NCBI GenBank assembly: GCA_004151065.3
Contig: NWUY0300048316.1
Location: 8,475 to 36,919, forward strand
DNA from: Larix sibirica
Lineage: Eukaryota > Streptophyta > Pinopsida > Pinales > Pinaceae
Direction of reading: 5' to 3'
DNA: 28,445 nucleotides
Position numbers and translations under genes: made by a program. Within the stretch, counting starts at the first letter, position 1. Each line of letters starts with the position of its first letter. The notes below the pieces were generated by a model that was not told where the DNA came from, did not search any database, and saw only the letters and a list, made by a program, of their open reading frames with translations. Below are positions 20,941 through 28,445 of the stretch, in pieces.

Positions 20941-21804
20941 TATGTTATAGGGCCTTGATGCTAATATTACATATTTAACTTCTCCAAGGCCACATAATAT
21001 TGGAACTAGGAGAAACTAGAGAGTGAAAAATCCATTAGTAATGCGAAGTACTTATGGGGAAAGTGCCTCTAACACAGGCGTCAAGCAGTAGGTAAAGCTA
21101 GTTCAAGTGGGAAGAGTGTCCTATGCTGCTTGGATTAGTGGGTTTATGCATGTTTCGGGGTTATTCAGGTGTGGAAATTCCTTGAGGTGACACCACTAAT
21201 TATTGACAAATTTGTGTATGGGACTTGTGTCCTACGCTCCTTTCCCATTCATAGAATCCCTTTTTGATGATTGTTCCGCCTGGCTACCTAGTGTGAAGTG
21301 GTACCCATATTTTCCTTTCCTAGGTTCCACACAAGTGACTACTAGGGGATATCTTGTGGTACTTAAGGAATACGTAGAATCTCTCAACTCCTAGGGAGAG
21401 TATTCTTCGAAGGCAAGTACTTGCACTGCTAGTAATTGCAGTTGTGAATGTTAGCATAATTATATCGTTTGAACCTTTGTTTATTTGACTTGGGTCCTAA
21501 CCATCCCAAGATGAGCTATAGAAGACCCTTTATTACACCTCTTCAATGATTGGAATTTGTATTCAAGTAGTTGGTTCTTATCATTGGAAGAGTTAGTCGT
21601 CTTGTTTAAATATTTCGGGAAATTTTCTAGTGTGTGTGGATTGTTTTATTTTCAAGTTATAAAATTATTCCTTTGTTTAATCGATAATCCATTGTAGCTT
21701 ATCAACCCTTGCATAGGTCTAGAAGGATTCAATAACTTTATCCTAAATAGAGAGAGTTTCCTACTCATACGTGAAGACTGGATCACAATGATCCACCCCC
21801 ATAG
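20941..21804 (+). other. Probable 5' LTR/leader region of the gag-bearing element
   Basis: This tract lies directly upstream of the gag fragment, and its style (no stable frame, blocks such as 'actaggggatatcttgtggt' near 21341) fits a retroelement leader or long LTR. I found no clear TG start, CA end or primer-binding site, so the assignment is by position. The 63-codon frame at 21203-21394 has no motif. Confidence 0.3.
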
Positions 21805-22052
21805 GGGGGAAAAGAATACAACCAACAACTTGAAATCAATCATGAAGAAGAAGAAACTCGTTCAATATCTAGTGATTCTGGGAGGTTAGCTGAGGAGGGC
21901 TACCTTAGTGATTTTGATGGAAATTTTATTAATTCCCCAAGACACTTCCACCATCCCGCTGAAAAGGAATCGGGTCCTATTGAAATAGACGATATTTCAT
22001 ACCTAAAAGGTGAGTTAAACCCACCTCAAAGTCCTATTTTTGTACCTAATCA

Positions 22053-22079
22053 TTATATATATATATATATATATATATA
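22053..22079 (+). repeat. (TA)n microsatellite inside gag
   Basis: About 13 TA units interrupt the N-terminal gag region. Read in frame they give alternating Tyr-Ile. The frame differs on the two sides, so length change in this repeat is a likely cause of the frameshift between the acidic N-terminus and the linker. Confidence 0.95.
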
Positions 22080-22903
22080 ACTCTGGGATCAACAATCCAT
22101 TATCTCTATGTGATAGTATGGAAAACACAGGAGAACTACATGTTACTGTGGACATTACATACCAGTTCTAACCCTTCAGGAGGATTAAACACAAATGTGT
22201 CATCCATAGTGGCATATGGATGATTTCCATTGTCCTATGTGTTGTCCACTAGAGGGGATATTCCATAAAATGTTCCTCCATTTGGTGGGTTACATCTATG
22301 CCACAAGGAATTAATCCATTTTCTTTTGGGATGACATTTCTAGGTTTCCAATCTATACCCACCAACATTCCTCCTATAATAGAGAACACCACTTACCTTG
22401 GAAGTGGTCCATCAATTCCTTTCTATGATTTCCCATATGATGGAGGACATTTGTCTATGCCTCCTCCTTTTACAATGAATGGAGTTATCCCTAGATCTAA
22501 CATGCCTCAAGGTAGCATGCCTTTCCAAGGATTGAGAGGTATGAAAATTGGTACTCCTTTAGGATTTAATGTACTACTAAGTAATATGCTTTTTCTTGGA
22601 ATAGAGGGGACCAATGTCATATTTCCCTTAGGATTCAATATGTCCCATGGTGATGTTCCTTCATATGATATATGAAGGATGGACATGGGAAATTCTACAA
22701 CTATTAGTACTCCTCAAGTTAGCCAATATTTCATGGGAATGGGGGTCATACCTAGGGGACCCCCCCCATTTGCACAAACTAAAAATGGTTAGAATCATAA
22801 TTTTGGAAATCAAAATCAACCTTTTACGATACCCGGTAATCCATATATGCCAGGTCAATCCTTTAGCAATACAAATAAATGAGAAACAAATTCTCTCGGG
22901 ACA

Positions 22904-23360
22904 TTGAAATCTATGCCTTGGACCAAGCTACCATTTTTGGCTAATTTGAATTTTCCATATTTATCTAAGATGACCAATGACCTGATGTTTCATGACCCTA
23001 GTTGGCCCCTAATACCCGCAAAAATTCCTTCAGACATACCTAAGTTTGAGGGAAATACTAAAGAATACCCATCCAATCATGTAATGGCTTTCCATCTTTG
23101 GTGTTCTTCAAACTCATTGATGGATGATTGTACTAGGCTTCTCCTTTTCCAAAAAACATTAAAAGGGATGGCTGCAAATTTGTATATTGAATTTCCATGA
23201 GCTTCCTTCCAAAACTTTAATGCAATTTCCATGACATTTCTTAACCATTTCCAATTACCAGACTGTTATGAGACTAGCACTGAATTCCTGACTTCATTCA
23301 AATAGGAGTAATATACTCATATCTCCGATCACATCCATGAGTGGTTGACGAGACATTGCT
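22904..23360 (+). pseudogene. Gag capsid-like domain remnant
   Basis: The open piece 22904-23200 ends 'LWCSSNSLMDD...LLFQKTLKGMAANLYIEFP', then a TGA, then the same frame continues 'ASFQNFNAISMTFLNHFQLP' and, after TAG and TAA, 'THISDHIHEW'. This is the conserved core of plant Ty3/gypsy gag ('HVMTFHLWC...LF...TL.G.A..WY..LP..S'). The expected Trp of the 'WYIELP' motif is Leu (NLYIEFP). Confidence 0.88.
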
Positions 23361-23891
23361 TGATAAAAGAAATTCTTTTGGTGAGTTCTTAATTGATTGG
23401 TTTATTAAGACACTATAACCATTTATTGCAAAGGGAGTAGTCCTTTCTGGGATAGCCACAAAGGAGAAGGTTGTCATTAAGTCCCAACAACTAGAATTGG
23501 TATATTCAAAATATAGGATGTTGTACAATATACTACTCACTACCCCTAGATCAAATGTTGATCCAACCAAACCTACTCCTAGACCACATGTTGATGGTTT
23601 GATTGGATTAATGGAGAATGTCGTAGCTAGTCAAGGTGCTAACCAAGATGGACAAGCATATTTGAATGCACCTACAGTTGCTCAGAACATCCCTAACAAC
23701 CCTAGTACCAATCCGCCCTCATAGATTCTGTCACTACAGATGACCAATTCTAAAGGAAACTAGTAGCCTAGAGGGAAGAAAAACAAGAACAAAAAGAATG
23801 GAACAAAGGGAACAATGATGCAGGCCACAACAACAACAATAACAACAATGTTTTTGGGGGTAAGAAGGAAAATAGGAAAGTGAAGTTCCCA

Positions 23892-23930
23892 TGCAAGCTA
23901 TGCACTGAGGATCACTTGACTTACCAATGC
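23892..23930 (+). pseudogene. CCHC zinc knuckle of gag
   Basis: The frame reads CKLCTEDHLTYQC, that is C-x2-C-x3-H-x4-C, with all four zinc ligands kept. The x3 spacing (rather than x4) is, as far as I know, usual in this plant gag lineage. In live elements it binds the RNA genome. It is followed by 'PKLEATQQLLAQQ' and a stop. Confidence 0.85.
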
Positions 23931-24343
23931 CCGAAATTGGAGGCCACTCAACAATTATTGGCACAACAATAAGCTTCCAAGCAACTTGTAGTGCTAACCA
24001 GTCCATTTCCTCCATAGAAGAAACAAATGATTTATACTACTAATCCAAACCCTACACCTCCGCAAGGGGGCAATCAGGGTTCCTCCTCACAAGGGGTAAA
24101 TCCAAGAAAAATGAATTTTTCATGTGTCAACGGGAGATGAACTTCCATACTAGAGCTCACAATTATGACACAACTATGTCTAGGTCCAAGGGAAAAGAAC
24201 TTCCTAAACCAAAATAAATTAATCCTTTACACAGATAGAATCCAACCAATGACACTATTCCTAGGATATCGAAAGGCATACTAAAAAAGGGCATATACAA
24301 CCCTAACGTATGTGATGCCCATAAGTATAGCATAATTGAAGAC

Positions 24344-24703
24344 TTGGCACAGGATCTTTGTGTAATTTCCAAACTAGAAGTCCTTCATATTTTTCCTACT
24401 CAACAAAAGACTCTAGTTTCAACAATATGTGCTCTAGATCCTTTGGATAGTCGGTTAATGACATTTGATTTGGAACAAAGGAAGCCATGCCTACCTCACC
24501 ATACCACATTTCATATTCAAGTATCGACCGAGAGGTTGAACATATATCAGACTATAATGGAGGAGGGGGAATCCACTTGTGTCATGTCCTTATCATGTTG
24601 GAGAGATATTGGCTCACTTGACACTATCCCCCCTACAACCATGTTGAAAGAATTTGGCGGACACTTATTCCAACATCACAGAATTATGCTTTCCCTCCAG
24701 TAG
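24344..24703 (+). pseudogene. Retropepsin-like protease remnant
   Basis: This 119-codon open piece contains 'DPLDSRLMTFDLEQ' and 'EEGESTCVMSLSCWRDIGS'. The latter aligns with the aspartic protease active-site loop of the lineage (form D-E-G-A-S-T-C-V-M). Here the catalytic Asp position is Glu (GAG, 24560-24562) and the Ala is also Glu, so it is probably inactive. The piece ends at a TAG; related residues ('GNVST') continue a little further in the same frame. Confidence 0.75.
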
Positions 24704-24750
24704 ATCTAGGGGAATGTTAGCACATGTTTTCACCCCTATGACCTGATCTG

Positions 24751-27700
24751 ATATGAGTGTATATCAGTGATGAAAAATGGCTAATTCAAGGAATAAATGC
24801 TCCAAATTGTCACGGGAAAACATCTTCTCCATTTGAGCTAGTATGTGTCAACCTCAAGAGGAGTCCTTATGTACCGGGCTACTAATTTTGGATTTGATTC
24901 TCTGCAAAAAACATTAGCAATTTTTTCTTGGACATCATGTAAACACTCTGCCAAATTGTTAAGAAAAGATAGATTTAATTTAACTTGGAAGGGCACTGGA
25001 GTGATACTGTGAGAAATAGGGAAGAACACCACTTAAAGGATATAAAATTTACCATGATAAATGGTTATTGAACTATAAATCGAATGCATAAAGACAAAAC
25101 ATAATACAAACAAGAGTGAAATCTCAAAGATAAGCACAACACTTCTTTATTAATGATCGTCGAAGGGTTGATTGCACCACATCAACAAGCACAATAAACA
25201 AAACTATGATTATCTTCACATAAAGATAGAATAGCTAGTCTGAATAATGAGAAACAATGAAAATTAATGTTGCCACTGCAAAAATTTATGACCTCTCTTT
25301 TTACTAGTAGATCAAGACTGAATTCAAGAGTGGGCATGTATGACTATGCTCATCTTTAACTCACGTATATAGAGAGTCCACTTTCGCTATTTTAAAATTC
25401 AATGGTGACTATTGATTACACCTTGTATAATTAGTAACCACTGCATTTTAATAACCCATAAACTTCACTTCTCATGAACTCTCTTGGTCGTGCCTCCATG
25501 ATTGACAACTCACGTTTTACCCCTTCAAACGAGGCATCTATATGGTCGAATCCTTAGTTTACACAAGAGTTGAGTCATTGTAATATTTCATGTAAATAAT
25601 CCCACTCATGCGACTTTAATTTATCATTATTTATACTCTTAAGAATAGAGACACCCTTAATTAAAAGTCTCATGCAAATTTTGACCTTTATCGCCATGAT
25701 GAGATTGAATCGATGGTATGGTTACTTGTGTGTTCACACAGGGATGCCTCCAGTTAGGAGATTTCATGCCATATCTGATGAAACTTTCATGCCATGATCT
25801 GAGGATCGACTTGACCTATATTTCTAACTTCTTGTGTTTGACACGTAAAATATGAATGCATAGTTCTTTATACTCTCTACACTAAGGAAACTACTTCCAT
25901 TTCAAATCGCTGGCATATTTACTTTGTGGATACTGTTATTTCCTCCTATAGATTTTCTCTTGTACCATTCTTGCTTGATTAATGGACCGATACGTGTGTG
26001 GATTATTAGGAGAATACCTTTTACGATCAATAATGCCAATATTTCTAAGCCAGCCCTGCCCTATCCTAGTGTTGGTTGGATCTATATCACTCTCTGATCC
26101 ATAATATTTGCAACAAGATAATGACCTTCCTCTTTTATCACTCTCTACTTCAACTACTTGATTAGATACATTTTGAGAATAAGGGGACTAGTGTCGAGAT
26201 CAGCCTCTTTGTGGAGCATGTTAATCTCTAGATTGACTACAATTTGTGTCAAAGAGACAATAAGCACCCTCTTCTATATCTCATGTATTTGTTTCTCCGT
26301 TGTAAGAGTCTAGAATCATTTTCCAGAGTTGAGGATCCTCTTATTGTGTTTACAGTATCTGAGTGACATGGAATTTGTTCTCACACAAGGCTTCTAATAT
26401 CTATTTGAATATTCTGAAAACTATCTACTGAGAAAATTCATTGAGGCTCCTTGCCCTTCTGTGTGATCCCTTTTTACGAAGAAGGATCAGATTTGTATTT
26501 CAATATAATACGTGTGTTGGTCCATTTTAGTCCTTTTAGAAGTAGATTTAAAAAGGTACTACAACCATCCTTGGAATCTAATGGCAATATGCCATCTCTA
26601 TACCCCATCCTTTGATTGACCTGGGAAAGTTCATGTTTGATGAGGAAAATTGGAAGAAAATAACAAAGAATGACCACGATAGTAGAAACCTTCATAAAAA
26701 ACGGATCCACAACATAACTCAATCAACAATCACCTCAATAGTTGCTACTTTATGAGGCTGTCACTTCCTGATTCAACTGAATATTTTATCAACTCAAAAA
26801 ACCTCATCAAAGCAGTCTTTCAAAGAACAAGCAAATTTTCTTTGATAAAACAACGAATTTATTATGTAGTATGTATCTTCTACAACCTCTCTGAAATGGA
26901 CAAGGATAATGTGATCATATTTCTTGAAGCATGCATGTCATCAATCAACAAACTAATACGACCATCCCATCGGAATCTTGCTGGTCCTTAACCCTAAAAT
27001 TACAGTGGAGTAATTTTTAGTTGTTAGCAATGGTAGCTCAAGGGGACAAGATCACCCTGTGAGATGTCAAAAATCCCACAAATCTCTTAGTTTGAAAACT
27101 GTAAATGATACTTTATGAGAACTCTGAAGGAACATACTAATAGACCCATGTACTTGTGTGGAAGAAGATGGCCCTGTAAGTTGACTTGTGATACCAAAGC
27201 TTGTCCAAATGGGAAATGGATTCAAAACAATAGAAATATCCCACTGATAAACTGAGATGAAATATCTCATCCAAATCTACTACCTTCTACCACCCACCAA
27301 GTACACTACTCCCTGTGGTAAATGTCCTGAATTCGACACAAGGAAGAAAGTCACTTAGTCAGATGTCAATAATGTAAACACTTGCCAAGTGCGAATGAAA
27401 CCCACCAATAATGTCAATGGGTCCTAAGGTACGAGCACAACCTATCATTGTGAAAGATGTTTTGAAGTAGAACAATGATAAGGATCATTCAATCAAGGAC
27501 CAATACTGCTTAGCCTTGTCGAATGTGAGATAACCACCAATGAGGCTAATGACCATCAAGGTACTCTACTTTTGGATCATCAAAAGATAATGTGTCGAAG
27601 CTGATGCAGGATGATCTGCTGAAAAGAAGAGTGATGATGAAATTATTCTGTCAGTGTGAAGTGATAAATCAAGAAGATATAAGATGTATAGTACCATGTC

Positions 27701-28147
27701 CCTACTATTGTATGAGGGGGAAAACTAACTCAAAGCAGAAGACTCAATGATAAGCAATGAAGAGACAATACATAAGATGACTCAAAAGCCATTCTGCATC
27801 TCTTCAAAAATACCGATCCTAAAGGATTAATACTTTGGAATATGAAAAAATAGAACCCTCATCCAGGCTCACTCTAATGATAAGAAAAAAAGGCTCAACA
27901 TATATATGTAAGATAAGACACTCAGTGTTTGACCCTAGAATAAAAAAAAATGGAAACATACTATGTTATGAAAGGAAAAAACCTACAACCTCACAAGACA
28001 TGACCACATTCTGATATAAGAAAGCATAAATCAATGACACTTTGCTAAATCTGAATGTAAAACAACTGAATGGAAATACTTTGTGAATAAAAAGGTAAAT
28101 TGCTATAAAAAATCAGTAAAATGCTTCTACCCAAACCTGGGAAAATT
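24751..28147. other. Noncoding stretch between two oppositely oriented retroelement fragments
   Basis: No pol sequence of the gag element was found. On the minus strand this is where the 3' untranslated region and 3' LTR of the right-edge element should lie. A candidate outer LTR end is TGTGAGAAATAGGG at 25008 (plus strand), with a minus-strand AATAAA signal near 25148-25153, about 140 bp inside it. The LTR's other end and the polypurine tract were not found. The frames at 24838-25032 (-), 26474-26722 (-), 26752-26991 (+) and 27067-27270 (-) show no motif. Confidence 0.35.
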
Positions 28148-28444
28148 TCAATTATATATATATATATATTGGAAATAGTACTTCAAGCATTTCCCATTAA
28201 CTGGAAACCCTTGTTTTTCACCCTCAAGGTCCACAAGATGAAAAGTGTTAGGCCCCATAGTTGAATCGATGTTGTAAGGACCCAACCAAATACTGTCAAA
28301 TTTGTCCTGGTCACCTGGCTTTTCACGTCTCTTGTCCCATAAAAGAACTATATCTCCTACTTGAAGAGCCTTTCCTTTATCCTTTTGATCAAATACCTTT
28401 CTTACTTTTCCTGCGACGAACTCAATGTGGCAGTGTTTGTGAAA
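28148..28444 (-). CDS. pol: Ty3/gypsy integrase C-terminus (partial, runs off the window)
   Basis: On the minus strand a frame open from the window edge to a TGA at 28148-28150 encodes about 98 residues with no internal stop. Visible motifs are 'GKVRKVFDQKDK', 'LQVGDIVLLWDKRREKPGD', 'KFDSIWLGPYNI', 'GPNTFHL' and 'PVNGKCLKYYF'. This is the small beta-barrel C-terminal domain that ends the polyprotein in plant Ty3/gypsy elements, and the stop sits about where the family normally ends. No chromodomain follows. The last residues (QYIYIYN) come from an AT microsatellite at 28152-28169. Its open frame contrasts with the other pol fragment in this window and suggests a younger or less decayed copy. 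The start, catalytic core and RT would lie beyond 28445. Confidence 0.9.
   Translation of the reverse strand, partial: FHKHCHIEFVAGKVRKVFDQKDKGKALQVGDIVLLWDKRREKPGDQDKFDSIWLGPYNIDSTMGPNTFHLVDLEGEKQGFPVNGKCLKYYFQYIYIYN
28152..28169 (-). repeat. (AT)n microsatellite at the polyprotein C-terminus
   Basis: About nine AT units encode the last Tyr-Ile repeats before the TGA stop of the integrase frame. A change in repeat length could move the stop. Confidence 0.9.
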
Positions 28445-28445
28445 G

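Larger units (their letters stand above)
21805..24750 (+). pseudogene. gag: Decayed Ty3/gypsy gag-protease polyprotein
   Basis: The order is: an acidic N-terminal piece open from 21805 ('NHEEEETRSISSDSG...'); a TA microsatellite; a Pro/Gly/Met-rich linker (22298-22675, repeated 'MPQG', 'GSGPSIPFYDFPYDGG'); a capsid-like domain (22904 to about 23360) with 'IPKFEGNTKEYPSNHVMAFH'; an Asn-rich stretch (about 23810-23850); a zinc knuckle; and a retropepsin-like protease to about 24703. The capsid matches the retrotransposon gag family of plant Ty3/gypsy elements. It is inactivated by stops (for example TGA 23198-23200, TAG 23303-23305) and frame changes. Reverse transcriptase and integrase do not follow; recognisable sequence fades after about 24720. 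Confidence 0.9.

Noticed and set aside
25540-25555. 'ggtcgaatcc', similar to a tRNA T-loop
   Set aside because: No acceptor stem, D-arm or anticodon arm could be folded around it by eye.

Overview
This window looks like intergenic DNA from a large, repeat-rich plant nuclear genome. A gymnosperm such as a conifer is my best guess, but that is inference. The sequence is AT-rich and holds no intact host gene, no recognisable RNA gene and no bacterial-type operon structure. Everything I can identify comes from LTR retrotransposons in different states of decay. One assembly gap (931 N) and one single N are present.

Left part (1-8.8 kb): noncoding, with several degenerate direct repeats. The clearest landmark is a primer-binding site (initiator tRNA-Met type) on the minus strand at 4403-4414. 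It marks a minus-strand LTR element whose 5' LTR lies to the right, from 4418, and whose leader runs left. That leader holds about seven degenerate copies of a 95-bp tandem repeat (3040-3705). A second possible LTR start (plus strand) lies at 5602.

Middle (8.8-14.6 kb): a decayed tract with a 60-bp duplication is followed by a well-defined minus-strand LTR (10584-11203), probably Ty1/copia. It is part of an internally deleted element bounded by a perfect 5-bp target-site duplication (CATTA). Next comes a 5'-truncated plus-strand Ty3/gypsy chromovirus: end of RT, RNase H, integrase, chromodomain, polypurine tract and 3' LTR (12027 to about 14595). It is inactivated by many stops and frameshifts and by loss of catalytic residues.

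Gap and right part (15.2-28.4 kb): a (CT)n run leads into the 931-N gap, followed by noncoding DNA with minor repeats. A second plus-strand Ty3/gypsy fragment (21805 to about 24750) carries a decayed gag (capsid, CCHC zinc knuckle) and a protease. At the right edge a minus-strand integrase C-terminus with an open frame (28148-28444) runs out of the window. It resembles the same broad lineage as the gag fragment but lies in the opposite orientation, so at least two copies are present.

There are no cooperating genes here; the layout records repeated insertion, deletion and probably methylation-driven (C-to-T) decay. I found no convincing novel biological system. The most useful second looks are the 95-bp leader array, the deleted copia element with an N exactly at its junction, and the open integrase end.
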